Notes: a model not told the origin generated them from the sequence alone. Positions 18,019 through 27,951 are shown, numbered from the stretch's first letter. The stretch: 52,220 nt of DNA from Marinisporobacter sp. (GCA_025210395.1 JAOARV010000004.1:1-52220), one strand, 5' to 3'. Numbers and translations: made by a program.

Positions 18019-18048
18019 TCGTCGTATGTTTTTTTGAACGTTTGTTCA
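18005..18048. promoter_or_regulatory. Tandem operator pair at the ulaA promoter
   Basis: AGAACATTTGTCTA (18005-18018) and TGAACGTTTGTTCA (18035-18048) have centres 30 bp apart. They match the pair before ulaC in sequence, spacing and position relative to -35. The combined consensus of the four sites is close to TGAACAWWTGTTCA. Confidence 0.7.
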
Positions 18049-18230
18049 CAATTAATCATTTCCAATATAGTAAATATTTATTATTATCCATATAATAGAT
18101 TTTCAGTATTGCTCTTTTTGAGAAAATATCGTTTACTACCCTTAAGTCCCTTTGAGTGCTTATCTTTCTCGTATTCATATACTAGACTTTGTTCTTAAAT
18201 ATTTTTCTTCATTATATTTCAAAAAACAAA

Positions 18231-18261
18231 AAAACAGGCAGATCGACAATCTGCCTGTTTT
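18231..18261 (-). terminator. Terminator of the succinate-to-propionate operon
   Basis: 13-bp stem AAAACAGGCAGAT / ATCTGCCTGTTTT with a 5-base loop, followed on the minus strand by a T-rich tail. It comes just after the last decarboxylase gene and before the ula promoter region. Confidence 0.9.
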
Positions 18262-18267
18262 TTATAT

Positions 18268-19410
18268 CTATTGCCCGAACAAGGAAAGCATAACCCCTGC
18301 TGCAACAGCTGAACCGATAACCCCTGCAACATTAGGACCCATAGCATGCATCAATAAGAAGTTTGAAGGATTTTCTTTTTGTCCAACAACTTGAGATACT
18401 CTGGCTGCCATTGGAACTGCTGAAACTCCTGCTGAACCGATTAGTGGATTGATTTTTCCACCTGATAGTTTGTTCATAACTTTTGCTAAGATCACACCTG
18501 CTGCTGTACCTACTCCAAAAGCTAATACTCCTAAGAATATAATTTTTAATGTTTGTGGTGTTAAAAATGCTTCTGCTGTTGCAGTAGCTCCTACTGAAAG
18601 ACCTAGTAAGATTGTGATGATGTTGATTAACGCATTTTGCGCAACATCAGCAAGTCTTCCTGTAACACCTGATTCTTTAAATAGGTTTCCAAGCATTAAC
18701 ATACCGATTAATGTTGCTGCTGGTGGAAGCATTAAAGATACTACTAATGTAACCATAATTGGGAATAATATTTTTTCTGTTTTGGATACGGGTCTTAACT
18801 GATCCATCTTGATCATACGTTCTTCTTTTGTTGTTAAAGCCTTCATAATTGGCGGCTGAATAATCGGTACTAATGCCATATAGGAGTAAGCCGCAACAGC
18901 GATCGCTCCTAATAGTTCTGGTGCAAGTCTTGAAGCTAAGAAGATTGCTGTAGGACCATCTGCTCCTCCGATAATTCCAATAGCTCCTGCTTGTTGTCCT
19001 GTAAAGCCCCAAAGAATAGAGCCAATAAATGTAGTAAAAATACCAAATTGAGCTGCTGCTCCTAATAGTAACGCTCTTGGATTCGCAATAAGTGGTCCAA
19101 AATCCGTCATGGCACCTACACCCATAAAGATAATTGGTGGGAATATTCCTAATTCATCCCCTTGGAAGAAATACCACAAAAGTCCTCCTGGTTCACCATG
19201 TCCACCATGTGGTAACATCATGTTTGCATAGGGTAAGTTTGTTAAGAACATACCAAATGCAATAGGTACTAATAACAAAGGCTCAAAACCTTTTTTAATG
19301 GCTAAGTATAAAAGTACAAAAGAGACAAGGATCATAATAATACTTTTAGGTTGTTCAAATAACCCTACAAAACCAGTACTGTTTAAAAATTTGATAATAG
19401 TCTGTACCAT
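18268..19410 (-). CDS. mmdB: Methylmalonyl-CoA decarboxylase, beta subunit (Na+ pump)
   Basis: Membrane subunit that removes CO2 from carboxybiotin and pumps sodium outward. 380 residues of the OadB/MmdB/GcdB family with nine or more membrane segments. The key signature [21 protein letters not shown] (quoted [13 protein letters not shown]) holds the conserved aspartate of the sodium path, and [12 protein letters not shown] and [24 protein letters not shown] C-terminal helices are present. GGAGAT precedes the ATG. It is last in the operon. Without context it could belong to oxaloacetate or glutaconyl-CoA decarboxylase; the mutase and epimerase neighbours decide. Confidence 0.94.
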   Translation of the reverse strand: MVQTIIKFLNSTGFVGLFEQPKSIIMILVSFVLLYLAIKKGFEPLLLVPIAFGMFLTNLPYANMMLPHGGHGEPGGLLWYFFQGDELGIFPPIIFMGVGAMTDFGPLIANPRALLLGAAAQFGIFTTFIGSILWGFTGQQAGAIGIIGGADGPTAIFLASRLAPELLGAIAVAAYSYMALVPIIQPPIMKALTTKEERMIKMDQLRPVSKTEKILFPIMVTLVVSLMLPPAATLIGMLMLGNLFKESGVTGRLADVAQNALINIITILLGLSVGATATAEAFLTPQTLKIIFLGVLAFGVGTAAGVILAKVMNKLSGGKINPLIGSAGVSAVPMAARVSQVVGQKENPSNFLLMHAMGPNVAGVIGSAVAAGVMLSLFGQ

Positions 19411-19447
19411 TGCTACATCTCCTTTCTTTTGAGTTTTGGGTACCCGA

Positions 19448-19840
19448 CTATCCTAATACTACAAGTACGTCTCCTGCACTAACAGAAGCCCCTTTGCTTG
19501 CATTGATGGCTACAACCTTACCACCTGCTGGTGCCATAATTTCATTTTCCATTTTCATCGCTTCTAAAATTAATAATACCTGTCCGTTCTCAACAGTATC
19601 TCCAACATTTACTTTCACATCTAAAATCGTTCCGGGCATTGGAGCTGTTACTGAATTCCCTCCAGCTGGAGCTGCTGCTGGAGCTGCTTTTGGTGCAGGT
19701 TTTGGTGCCGCCTTTGGTGCTGCTGGTCTTGGAGCTGGTGCTACTGGTCTAGCTACTGGCGCTGGTGCTGCTACTCCCCCAACTTCTTCTACTTCCACTT
19801 CATACGCTTTTCCGTTTACAGTTATATTAAACTTTTTCAT
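19448..19840 (-). CDS. mmdC: Methylmalonyl-CoA decarboxylase, biotin carrier (gamma) subunit
   Basis: Carries CO2 on biotin from the carboxyltransferase to the membrane pump. 130 residues: a short N-terminal domain, a flexible Ala/Pro/Lys linker (residues about 24-60) and a biotinyl domain. K96 in LEAMKMENE is the biotinylation site. BirA encoded near 5 kb is the enzyme expected to attach the biotin. The repetitive GCT/CCA-rich linker is normal for this family. GAGGAGG precedes the ATG. Confidence 0.95.
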   Translation of the reverse strand: MKKFNITVNGKAYEVEVEEVGGVAAPAPVARPVAPAPRPAAPKAAPKPAPKAAPAAAPAGGNSVTAPMPGTILDVKVNVGDTVENGQVLLILEAMKMENEIMAPAGGKVVAINASKGASVSAGDVLVVLG

Positions 19841-19887
19841 TATTTTACTCCTCCTCTAAGCTTTGATCTGTAATAAAATATTTTACT

Positions 19888-20304
19888 TTAGAAGTTATTA
19901 TTCATTTGCTCCATTCTACCCATTCTTCCCCATGCAGGTGTCACGTCACTTACTCTTGTAATATTTCTTACAATAATATTGTGGGTAGAAGTTTGAAGAC
20001 TTGCCGCAATAGCTGCAGTAATTACTGCTACCAATTCTTCATCTTCTTCTTTTTCTACTTCTGCTACTGGTGCAGGAGCTATCACTTTCACAGGAGCTTT
20101 AACAACGTTTGTATCTTTCTTCTTTGTTCCATTAATCATGTTAGACATAATTACGATCAAGCCCCATAGAATACATAATGCAACAAAAGTTACTGTCATC
20201 CCTAAAATCATTACATATAGAGAAGCTAGCATTTTCTCACCCATAGATAAGGTTTGCATGATCTCTGGATCGGCAAATTTTTCTAGCAATGATAAATTAT
20301 CCAT
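19888..20304 (-). CDS. mmdD: Methylmalonyl-CoA decarboxylase, delta subunit (OadG family)
   Basis: Small membrane-anchored assembly subunit of sodium-pump decarboxylases. 138 residues with one membrane helix around residues 28-55 (ASLYVMILGMTVTFVALCIL, quoted in full at 20), a Lys/Val/Pro/Glu linker, and a C-terminal segment HNIIVRNITRVSDVTPAWGRMGRMEQM that in this family contacts the alpha subunit (quoted in part as VTPAWGRMGR). AGAGAGGTG precedes the ATG. Sequence is weakly conserved across the family, so position between mmdA and mmdC supports the call. Confidence 0.88.
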   Translation of the reverse strand: MDNLSLLEKFADPEIMQTLSMGEKMLASLYVMILGMTVTFVALCILWGLIVIMSNMINGTKKKDTNVVKAPVKVIAPAPVAEVEKEEDEELVAVITAAIAASLQTSTHNIIVRNITRVSDVTPAWGRMGRMEQMNNNF

Positions 20305-20414
20305 ATTTTCACCTCTCTTTTTAAGAGTCTAAAACATTCGTAGTACAAGATACTCAGCCTATTCCTTTACTAAGCAAATGATTAATACCCCATTAAAATT
20401 TGGGTTTTCCTTTC

Positions 20415-21962
20415 TTATAGAGGAATATTTCCGTGCTTTTTAGCAGGTCTTGTTTCTCTCTTTGACATAAGCATATTAAATGCATCTACAAGTCTTGGTC
20501 TTGTTGCATTTGGTTCGATTACATCATCTACATATCCTCTTTCTGCTGCTTTATAAGGAGTTGCGAATTCAGCTGTATATTCTGCGATTTTCTTTGCTCT
20601 TTCTTCCGCTGGATTTTCTGCATTTTTGATGTCATTTCTAAAGATAATATTTGCAGCACCTTGTGGTCCCATAACAGCAATCTCTGAACTTGGCCATGCA
20701 AGTACTACATCTGCTCCTAATTCTTTGTTACACATAGCTATGTATGAACCACCATATGCTTTTCTTGTAATCAATGTTACCTTAGGAACTGTTGCTTCAC
20801 TATAGGCATAAAGCATTTTTGCTCCATGTCTAATGATTCCACCATATTCTTGGTTTGTTCCTGGTAAGAACCCTGGTACGTCTACAATGTTAAGGAGTGG
20901 AATATTGAAAGCATCACAAAATCTTATGAATCTAGCTGATTTGTCAGAAGCATTAATATCTAAACATCCTGCTAAGAATTTTGGTTGGTTGGCAATGATT
21001 CCTACTGTATTTCCATTGATTCTTCCAAAGCAAGTAAGAATGTTTTTAGCAAAATGTGGTTGTGATTCGTAGTAATCACCATCATCAACGATTCTAGAGA
21101 TAATATCAAACATATCATATGGCTTATTTGGATTGTCTGGAAGTAAATCATCAAGTTCTGGAACAAGTCTATTAATGTCATCTTCTGTTCCATATTGAGG
21201 TGCTATTTCCATATTATTTGATGGTAAGAAGCTAAGTAATCTTCTAATTTGCATAATACAATCTTCATCATTTTGAGCTACAAAGTGTGCAACACCACTT
21301 GTTGAGTTGTGTGTCATTGCTCCACCTAAAGCTTCGGCTGAAACCTCTTCACCCGTAACTGTTTTGATAACCTGTGGTCCTGTAATAAACATTTTACTGG
21401 TTTGGTCTACCATGTAGATAAAGTCTGTTATTCCTGGAGAATATACAGCACCACCTGCTGATGGACCCATAATAGCTGATATTTGAGGAATTACACCTGA
21501 TGCAATGGTATTATTAAAGAATATTTTTCCGTATCCAGAAAGTGCATCTACAGCTTCTTGGATTCTAGCTCCACCTGAATCATTCATACCTACAACTGGC
21601 GCTCCTACCTTTAATGCATTTTCTTGTACCTTTACTATTTTTGCTGCATGCATTTCTCCTAAAGAACCACCAATTACTGTGAAATCTTGGGCAAATGCAT
21701 AAACTAATCTTCCATCAACCATACCATATCCAGTAACAACCCCTTCTCCTGGAGCCTCTTGCTTCTCCATTCCGAAGTTTGTACATCTATGCTTAACAAA
21801 AGCATCTAATTCAACAAAAGTTCCTTCATCAAATAATAAATTCATTCTTTCTCTTGCCGTAAGCTTTCCATTTTTGTGTTGCTTATCTATTCTCTTCACG
21901 CCACCGCCAAGAGTGATTTTTTCCTTGCGTTTGCGCAAATCTTCTATTTTGTTATTTGCCAT
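20415..21962 (-). CDS. mmdA: Methylmalonyl-CoA decarboxylase, alpha subunit (carboxyltransferase)
   Basis: Transfers the carboxyl group of methylmalonyl-CoA to biotin on the carrier, releasing propionyl-CoA. 515 residues, the full length of the carboxyltransferase family also found in propionyl-CoA carboxylase beta. Crotonase-like N and C halves are visible, with DFTVIGGSLGEMHAAKI, MGPSAGGAVYSPG, VDVPGFLPGTNQEYGGIIRH and KAYGGSYIAMCNKELGADV. GGAGG precedes the ATG. It lies 51 bases after the epimerase gene, with mmdD, mmdC and mmdB downstream, which argues for the decarboxylating sodium pump and not a biotin carboxylase system. Confidence 0.95.
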   Translation of the reverse strand: MANNKIEDLRKRKEKITLGGGVKRIDKQHKNGKLTARERMNLLFDEGTFVELDAFVKHRCTNFGMEKQEAPGEGVVTGYGMVDGRLVYAFAQDFTVIGGSLGEMHAAKIVKVQENALKVGAPVVGMNDSGGARIQEAVDALSGYGKIFFNNTIASGVIPQISAIMGPSAGGAVYSPGITDFIYMVDQTSKMFITGPQVIKTVTGEEVSAEALGGAMTHNSTSGVAHFVAQNDEDCIMQIRRLLSFLPSNNMEIAPQYGTEDDINRLVPELDDLLPDNPNKPYDMFDIISRIVDDGDYYESQPHFAKNILTCFGRINGNTVGIIANQPKFLAGCLDINASDKSARFIRFCDAFNIPLLNIVDVPGFLPGTNQEYGGIIRHGAKMLYAYSEATVPKVTLITRKAYGGSYIAMCNKELGADVVLAWPSSEIAVMGPQGAANIIFRNDIKNAENPAEERAKKIAEYTAEFATPYKAAERGYVDDVIEPNATRPRLVDAFNMLMSKRETRPAKKHGNIPL

Positions 21963-22013
21963 TTGTCTAACCTCCTATCACTTGTGAAGCTATCTTTATA
22001 GATAGCTTAGGAA

Positions 22014-22418
22014 CTATTCTCTCTCACTTAGTTCTAACAATACACCATTTGTACTCTTTGGATGACAAAATGCAATTTTTGCACCACCAGCACCATATCT
22101 TGGTTTTTCATCGATCATTCTAACGCCTTTTTCTTTTAATTCTTTTATTGCTTCCTCAATATTTGGCACTCTTAATGCAACGTGCTGAAGACCTGATCCT
22201 TTTTTATCAATGAACTTTGCAATAGGACCATCTGGATCTGTTGATTCTAATAACTCAATTTCACTTTCTCCAACAGGTAAAAATGCTACTTTTACTTTTT
22301 GCTCTTCCACAACTTCTGTTCCTTGTAAATCAAGACCAAGCATTTCTTGGTAGAATTTTAAACTTTCTTCAAGATTTTTTACAGCAACACCAATATGGTC
22401 AACCTTTAATACTTTCAT
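22014..22418 (-). CDS. mce: Methylmalonyl-CoA epimerase
   Basis: Interconverts (R)- and (S)-methylmalonyl-CoA, joining the mutase to the decarboxylase. 134 residues in two vicinal-oxygen-chelate modules. Metal ligands fit [16 protein letters not shown] (histidine), [15 protein letters not shown] (histidine) and the closing glutamate in [16 protein letters not shown] precedes the ATG. Full length and in the expected operon place. Confidence 0.95.
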   Translation of the reverse strand: MKVLKVDHIGVAVKNLEESLKFYQEMLGLDLQGTEVVEEQKVKVAFLPVGESEIELLESTDPDGPIAKFIDKKGSGLQHVALRVPNIEEAIKELKEKGVRMIDEKPRYGAGGAKIAFCHPKSTNGVLLELSERE

Positions 22419-22589
22419 TTTTCATCCTCCTCATTGATTTTTCAGACATTATTATTTTGGGCATTTATATATTTATTGGGTATTATTTCAGGGCTATTAA
22501 CCCCTTCCCTCCTAATGCACGATTATTTTCAGACGATCAAGATCCCCCTGCAATACTTCTTGCACCATTCCCTATTTCAAAGCTTATGA

Positions 22590-23519
22590 CTATTTTATTT
22601 TTTCTAATATCTTCTCTGCCGCAGAATAAGGATCATTCTTCCTCAAAGCAACCTCTTCTGCTAGCTGATTTACCATTTTCTCTTTACTAGATTTATCTAG
22701 AATCATCTGCATTAATTTTTGTTGAATCAAATCAACAATTTCAATTTTGCTGTTTTCTGTTCGTTTGTTTTGTAGTTTCTCCGTCTCTTTTAAATGATGC
22801 ATATGCTCTTTAATATGGTCTAACAATTCATCAATTCCTTGATTATTCACAGCAATAACCTTTTGTACTGGAGGTCTCCAATCAGATTTATTAAAATCGA
22901 GCATCATTTCAATTTCTGTTGCAGTTCTTTTTGCACCATCTCTATCTGCCTTATTTACTGCAAATACATCTCCGATTTCCATAATTCCTGCCTTTATAGC
23001 TTGAATATCATCGCCAAGACCTGGCACCATTACCATAAGAGTCGTATCTGCATTTTTTGCAATATCTACTTCTGATTGCCCAACCCCTACTGTTTCAATA
23101 AATATATAGTCTGCACCATATATATCTAAAATCTTCACAGCAGCAGATGTAGCCTTAGATAGTCCTCCTAAATGACCTCTTGTTCCCATACTTCTTATGA
23201 AAACACCAGGGTCAATACTTAGTTCATTCATTCTTACACGGTCTCCTAGAATCGAACCTCCTGTAAAGGGACTTGTCGGGTCAACAGCAATAACCCCCAC
23301 CTTTTTACCTTCTCTTCTTAAAGCTTTTACAATTTTATCGGTCAATGTACTTTTTCCAGCTCCAGGAGGTCCTGTAATCCCAACTACATGAGCATTTCCC
23401 GTTTTCTCATATAGCTTTTTTAATACTTCAATGGCTTCCCTGTCATGATTTTCCGCCATTGAAATGAGTCTTGCAACAGCTCTCTTTTCTCCATTTAATA
23501 ACCTTTGTGCTAAATCCAT
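22590..23519 (-). CDS. meaB: Methylmalonyl-CoA mutase-associated GTPase (MeaB/ArgK family)
   Basis: G-protein chaperone that gates adenosylcobalamin loading and protects the mutase from inactivation. 309 residues of the SIMIBI class. Walker A is GPPGAGKSTL. VDPTSPFTGGSILGDRVRM forms the switch region, ETVGVGQSE is the Walker B/switch II stretch, and NKADRDGAKR gives base specificity. A helical dimerisation arm ends the protein. It lies between the mutase small subunit and the epimerase. A 171-base gap follows, with no gene that I can support. Confidence 0.95.
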   Translation of the reverse strand: MDLAQRLLNGEKRAVARLISMAENHDREAIEVLKKLYEKTGNAHVVGITGPPGAGKSTLTDKIVKALRREGKKVGVIAVDPTSPFTGGSILGDRVRMNELSIDPGVFIRSMGTRGHLGGLSKATSAAVKILDIYGADYIFIETVGVGQSEVDIAKNADTTLMVMVPGLGDDIQAIKAGIMEIGDVFAVNKADRDGAKRTATEIEMMLDFNKSDWRPPVQKVIAVNNQGIDELLDHIKEHMHHLKETEKLQNKRTENSKIEIVDLIQQKLMQMILDKSSKEKMVNQLAEEVALRKNDPYSAAEKILEKIK

Positions 23520-23602
23520 TGGCTCACCACCTATTTCCTAACCATACTATAATTGCAGACTGCAGACCAAAAAGTCTGAATCTGCATCTATAGTCATGTT
23601 CA

Positions 23603-24001
23603 TTATTTTCTTTTGATGTTTTCTCTAATGTAATCTATTGTTACAGAAGTTGGTGTTCCAGGTGTAAATACTTCTTCTATGCCCTTTTCTTTTAAGAAAG
23701 GAATATCATCATCTGGAATAACCCCTCCACCAACTACTAATATATCATCTACATTTTCAGCCTTAAGAAGCGCTACAACCTTTGGAAGCAATGTATTATG
23801 CGCTCCAGATAAAATACTCATTGCAATACAATCTACATCTTCTTGGATAGCAGCATTTACAATCTGCTCAGGTGTTTGTCTAAGTCCAGTATAGATAACC
23901 TCCATCCCTGCATCTCTTAAAGCTCTTGCGATTACCTTCGCTCCTCTATCGTGTCCATCAAGGCCTGGCTTTGAAACTAATACTCTAATCGGTCTATCCA
24001 T
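23603..24001 (-). CDS. mcmA2: Methylmalonyl-CoA mutase, cobalamin-binding subunit
   Basis: 132-residue stand-alone B12-binding domain of the mutase. The base-off signature is [13 protein letters not shown], with H17 as the lower cobalt ligand, followed by [10 protein letters not shown] and [11 protein letters not shown] that hold the nucleotide tail. In many bacteria this domain is fused to the catalytic subunit. Here it is a separate gene just after it, as in archaea and several Clostridia. GGAGG precedes the ATG. Confidence 0.95.
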   Translation of the reverse strand: MDRPIRVLVSKPGLDGHDRGAKVIARALRDAGMEVIYTGLRQTPEQIVNAAIQEDVDCIAMSILSGAHNTLLPKVVALLKAENVDDILVVGGGVIPDDDIPFLKEKGIEEVFTPGTPTSVTIDYIRENIKRK

Positions 24002-24067
24002 GAATTTTTCCTCCTTATTTTATCTTCCCAAATTCTATCTATAAAAGTATATTTAATAACGATTTAT

Positions 24068-25744
24068 CTATAATTGTACGCTTTGTTGATATTCACCAAA
24101 AACTTCTCTCATGACACCACAGATTTCTCCTAGTGTACCATAAGCTCTTACAGCATCTAAGATATGTGGCATTAAGTTTTCATCACTCTTACAAGCTGTT
24201 CTTAAAGCTTCTAATCTTTCTTGTACTAATGCATTATCTCTTTTTTCTTTTAATGCTTGAATTTTTGATTTTTGTAATTCTCCAACGGAAGGATCTACCT
24301 TCAATAATCCCTTTGGAGCTTCTTCTTCAATTTGGAACTTATTCATACCAACAATGATTCTCTTACCATTTTCAATATCCTTTTGATAGTTGTAGGCTGC
24401 ATCCATAATTTCTTGTTGAATATAACCGTTGTCAATGGCTCTTGGTGCTCCACCGATTTCATCGATTCTTTTAATATATTTCATAGCTTCTTCTTCAATA
24501 GCTTTTGTTTTTGCTTCAATATAGTATGAACCTGCTAGTGGGTCTACTGTATCAGCAGCACCACTCTCATATGCTACGATTTGTTGTGTTCTAAGGGCTA
24601 CTCTTACAGAATCTTCTGTAGGAAGAGCTAATGCTTCGTCTTTAGAGTTTGTATGTAATGATTGTGTTCCACCTAAAACTGCTGCAAGTGTTTGAATGGC
24701 AACACGAACAATATTGTTTTCTGGTTGTTGTGCAGTAAGGGTAGATCCACCTGTTTGTGTATGGAATTTAAGTGCCATAGACTTAGGTTTTTTTGCTCCA
24801 AATCTTTCTTTCATGATTCTTGCCCATAATCTTCTTGCTGCTCTATATTTAGCAACCTCTTCTAAAATATCATTATGTGCATTAAAGAAGAAGGAAAGTC
24901 TCGGTGCAAATGTATCTACATCAAGCCCTGCTTTGATTGCAGCATCTACATAAGCAATACCATCTGAAAGTGTAAATCCAACTTCTTGAGCAGCAGTTGA
25001 ACCTGCTTCTCTGATGTGGTATCCAGAAATTGAAATCGTATTCCATAGTGGTACTTCTTTAGAGCAATATTCAAATATATTTGTAATCAGTCTCATAGAA
25101 GCTTCTGTTGGGAAGATATATGTTCCACGAGCTATATACTCTTTTAAGATATCATTTTGGATAGTACCTCTTAGTTTATCAGCTGACACACCTTGTTTTT
25201 CTGCTACAGCTATGTACATAGCTAAAAGTACAGATGCTGGTGCATTAATTGTCATAGAAGTTGAAACTTTATCTAGTGGAATACCATCAAATAAAATTTC
25301 CATATCTGCTAATGAATCTATTGCAACTCCAACCTTTCCAACTTCTCCTTCTGCTAATGGATGATCTGAATCATATCCAATTTGTGTTGGAAGGTCAAAT
25401 GCAACTGAAAGACCCATTGATCCTTGTTCAATCAAGAACTTATAACGCTTGTTGGACTCTTCAGCAGTAGCAAATCCTGCATACATACGCATTGTCCAAA
25501 ATCTTCCTCTATACATAGTAGGCTGTACCCCTCTAGTGTAAGGATAGCTACCTGGCATACCTAAATCATTTTCATAATCAAATCCCTCAATATCAAGAGG
25601 AGTATAAAGTCTATTTACAACTGCTCCTGAACCAGTTTCAAATGTTTCTTTTCTTTCTGGTCTCTTTTTTAGTGCTTCTGCCACCTTCTCATCAAAAGCA
25701 TCAAAGCTTTCCTTTACTTTGCCTAATCTCTCTTTCTCAAACAT
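24068..25744 (-). CDS. mcmA1: Methylmalonyl-CoA mutase, catalytic subunit
   Basis: Rearranges succinyl-CoA to (R)-methylmalonyl-CoA by an adenosylcobalamin radical mechanism. 558 residues, the usual size for the split large subunit without B12 domain. A TIM barrel begins around [20 protein letters not shown] (quoted as 20). [33 protein letters not shown] and [19 protein letters not shown] are strongly conserved substrate segments. GGAGG precedes the ATG. 150 bases separate it from the CoA-transferase gene, containing several short AT-rich palindromes but no clear promoter. Confidence 0.96.
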   Translation of the reverse strand: MFEKERLGKVKESFDAFDEKVAEALKKRPERKETFETGSGAVVNRLYTPLDIEGFDYENDLGMPGSYPYTRGVQPTMYRGRFWTMRMYAGFATAEESNKRYKFLIEQGSMGLSVAFDLPTQIGYDSDHPLAEGEVGKVGVAIDSLADMEILFDGIPLDKVSTSMTINAPASVLLAMYIAVAEKQGVSADKLRGTIQNDILKEYIARGTYIFPTEASMRLITNIFEYCSKEVPLWNTISISGYHIREAGSTAAQEVGFTLSDGIAYVDAAIKAGLDVDTFAPRLSFFFNAHNDILEEVAKYRAARRLWARIMKERFGAKKPKSMALKFHTQTGGSTLTAQQPENNIVRVAIQTLAAVLGGTQSLHTNSKDEALALPTEDSVRVALRTQQIVAYESGAADTVDPLAGSYYIEAKTKAIEEEAMKYIKRIDEIGGAPRAIDNGYIQQEIMDAAYNYQKDIENGKRIIVGMNKFQIEEEAPKGLLKVDPSVGELQKSKIQALKEKRDNALVQERLEALRTACKSDENLMPHILDAVRAYGTLGEICGVMREVFGEYQQSVQL

Positions 25745-25844
25745 ATTTTTCCTCCTTCTTAAAGCTTATATATATTTATCTATCTATTATATTTTTAGAA
25801 TACCACAAATCATTATTTTTTGTACCCTGTTTTGCGAAGTATAT

Positions 25845-25868
25845 ATGTATACATTCTGTTATATAACA
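25845..25868. repeat. Two adjacent AT-rich palindromes before mcmA1
   Basis: ATGTATACAT (25845-25854) and TGTTATATAACA (25857-25868) are perfect palindromes two bases apart, with a further GTATAC 12 bases on. Their role is unknown. Confidence 0.3.
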
Positions 25869-25894
25869 TACATGCCTAAAAAAGTATACATATC

Positions 25895-27394
25895 CTATTT
25901 TATTTTCATACTTCCTGTCTCTAAAAATCTTTCATGCCAAGATAATGATTCTCCTATCAAGTGTGGTTCATGCTTAAATTTCCCATTTTCAGCTCTTTCT
26001 AGGTAATCCATTAGCATATCTTTATAATCAGGATGCGCACAATTTTGTATAATCTTTCTTGCTCTTTCTCTTGGAGAAGTTCCTCTTAAATCAGCAAGCC
26101 CTTGTTCTGTTACAATAACACATACATCATGTTCTGTATGATCTATATGAGATGCTTTTGGTACGATAGAAGAAATATCTCCATTTTTTGCTGTAGATAC
26201 AGTTGTAAATATAGATAGATATGCATTTCTTGTGAAATCTCCTGATCCACCTATCCCATTCATTAAACGAGAGCCCATAATATTCGTTGAATTTACATGT
26301 CCATAAATATCTACTTCTATAGCTGTATTCATAGCAATTACACCAAGTCTTCTCGCTACTTCTGGATTATTACTAATTTCCATTGGTCGCAGGACACAAT
26401 GTTTTGCATAATGCTCCATATTGTTAAGAAGTCTCTTTAGTCCTTCTTCTGATGGTGTAAAGGATGTTCCAGAAGCAACCGTTACTTTTCCAGCATCGAT
26501 TAAATCAAACATAGAGTCTTGTATGACTTCTGTATAGCAAGTGAGGTTTTCAAACTTAGATTCAACAAGTCCTCCTAAAACTGCATTGGCCACAGATCCT
26601 ACTCCTGATTGAAGAGGAAGTAAATTTTTAGGAAGTCTTCCCATTTTTACTTCATGCTCTAAAAATTCTATAATATGTCCTGATATTTTCTTAGAATCTT
26701 CATCTATTGCGCCTAATGGTCTAACTTTATCTGTTATATCCGTAACTACAATTGCTACAATTTTTTCTGGATCACAAGGTATATAAGGTGTTCCAATTCG
26801 ATCTCCAGGATGAATAATCGGAATAGGCTTTCTATGGGGTGGCCTATTAGGAATATATATATCATGCACCCCTTCTAATTCTATTGGTTGACTTGTATTG
26901 ATTTCAATAATAACCTTTTCAGCATTTTTTATAGCATGAGGTGCAATACCTACAGAAGTAGTAGGGATAATTCCACCTTCCTCAGTTATGGCTAAAGCTT
27001 CAACAATTGCTACATCTATTTTTCCAAAGAATCCATAATCAATAAATTGCGGAACATGGCTTAAATGCATGTCTTGATACATTAAAGCACCATTATTGAT
27101 AGCATTTCTTGAATCTTTATTCGTTTGATAAGGAAATCTTCTTTTCATTACACCACTTCTTGTTAGGGCACCATCTAATTCATCACCTACTGAAGCTCCT
27201 GCTATAACCGTTACCCCTATTTCTTCTCCATTTTCACCTCTTTTAGCTAAAGCTAGGGGTACAGCTTTAGGATACCCAGAAGGAGTAAATCCACTTGTAG
27301 CAATAGTCATTCCATCTTTAATCAACATAGCAGCTTCCTCAGCCGAAATAATTTTGTTCTTCAAAGCTTCTCTTCTAATTCTGTTTTCTAACAT
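25895..27394 (-). CDS. scpC: Succinate CoA-transferase (acetyl-CoA hydrolase/transferase family)
   Basis: Expected to move CoA from propionyl-CoA to succinate, releasing propionate and feeding succinyl-CoA to the mutase. 499 residues from the ATG that follows GGGAGG; 43 further codons open upstream but lack a site and look unlike the family. The family I CoA-transferase glutamate lies in CYTEVIQDSMFDL. The succinate CoA-transferase signature is seen in NGIGGSGDFTRNAYLSIF. Acetate is a possible alternative acyl partner, so the donor is inferred from the operon. It follows the DUF3870 gene by about 160 bases. Confidence 0.9.
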   Translation of the reverse strand: MLENRIRREALKNKIISAEEAAMLIKDGMTIATSGFTPSGYPKAVPLALAKRGENGEEIGVTVIAGASVGDELDGALTRSGVMKRRFPYQTNKDSRNAINNGALMYQDMHLSHVPQFIDYGFFGKIDVAIVEALAITEEGGIIPTTSVGIAPHAIKNAEKVIIEINTSQPIELEGVHDIYIPNRPPHRKPIPIIHPGDRIGTPYIPCDPEKIVAIVVTDITDKVRPLGAIDEDSKKISGHIIEFLEHEVKMGRLPKNLLPLQSGVGSVANAVLGGLVESKFENLTCYTEVIQDSMFDLIDAGKVTVASGTSFTPSEEGLKRLLNNMEHYAKHCVLRPMEISNNPEVARRLGVIAMNTAIEVDIYGHVNSTNIMGSRLMNGIGGSGDFTRNAYLSIFTTVSTAKNGDISSIVPKASHIDHTEHDVCVIVTEQGLADLRGTSPRERARKIIQNCAHPDYKDMLMDYLERAENGKFKHEPHLIGESLSWHERFLETGSMKIK

Positions 27395-27552
27395 GTCAGT
27401 CGTCCTCCCTTTTAATTGGTCATCACAAAAACAAAAACGACTAGACATAGGGTACAAATATTCACTATACTCGCACCATATATCTAGCCGGATTTCATCT
27501 GCTTTAATTTGGCAAAAGGGCATTTTGCCATCACAGATAATAGGCTTACAAT

Positions 27553-27882
27553 TTACTCAATTTCTTCAGCACCATCAACAATCTGTCTGAACTTTTCATG
27601 ACATGTTCTTAAAGCAGATATAATCGCTTTTCTTGCAGAACCATAGTAGCTCTCTTTAAATATTTTTTCTATTTCGTCAACATGATTAATATTTTCACCT
27701 ACAAGATTATTTTTAAAGAAATTTTTTGCTACTGTTGTTACCAAGGAAGCCTCTGCATCAAGAATTTCTCCAGTGTATCTGTTTACCAACAGTCCTACGG
27801 ATATGACACTATAAAGCTCTGTTGCCGTAATTCCCTTTGGGAGCTTTGCATATCCACTTATAAAGACTTTGTTAGGTAACAA
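27553..27882 (-). CDS. DUF3870 domain protein leading the propionate operon
   Basis: 109 residues, function unknown. I recognise the DUF3870 pattern: VFISGYAKLPKGITATELY at the start, then LVNRYTGEILDAEASLVTT, and a conserved YYGSARKAIISALRTCHEKF near the end. No signal peptide or membrane segment. Translation starts with TTG, placed by GGAGGTG seven bases upstream. It is the first gene behind the operon's promoter. The conserved Asp/Glu/Ala cluster and small size suggest a small-molecule-binding or regulatory role, but that is a guess. Confidence 0.85.
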   Translation of the reverse strand: MLPNKVFISGYAKLPKGITATELYSVISVGLLVNRYTGEILDAEASLVTTVAKNFFKNNLVGENINHVDEIEKIFKESYYGSARKAIISALRTCHEKFRQIVDGAEEIE

Positions 27883-27951
27883 GTTACCGCACCTCCAACA
27901 TAAATCATGATGTATTTTATTTTTTGACCATTAAAAATCACTTTATAAAAA

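Noticed and set aside
19650..19770. Repetitive GCT/CCA tract in mmdC as a mobile repeat or error
   Set aside because: It encodes the Ala/Pro linker normal for biotin carrier subunits and keeps frame.
25857..25868. TGTTATATAACA as a Rex (redox) operator
   Set aside because: Rex sites need a longer spacer between TTGTTA-type half sites; this palindrome is too short.
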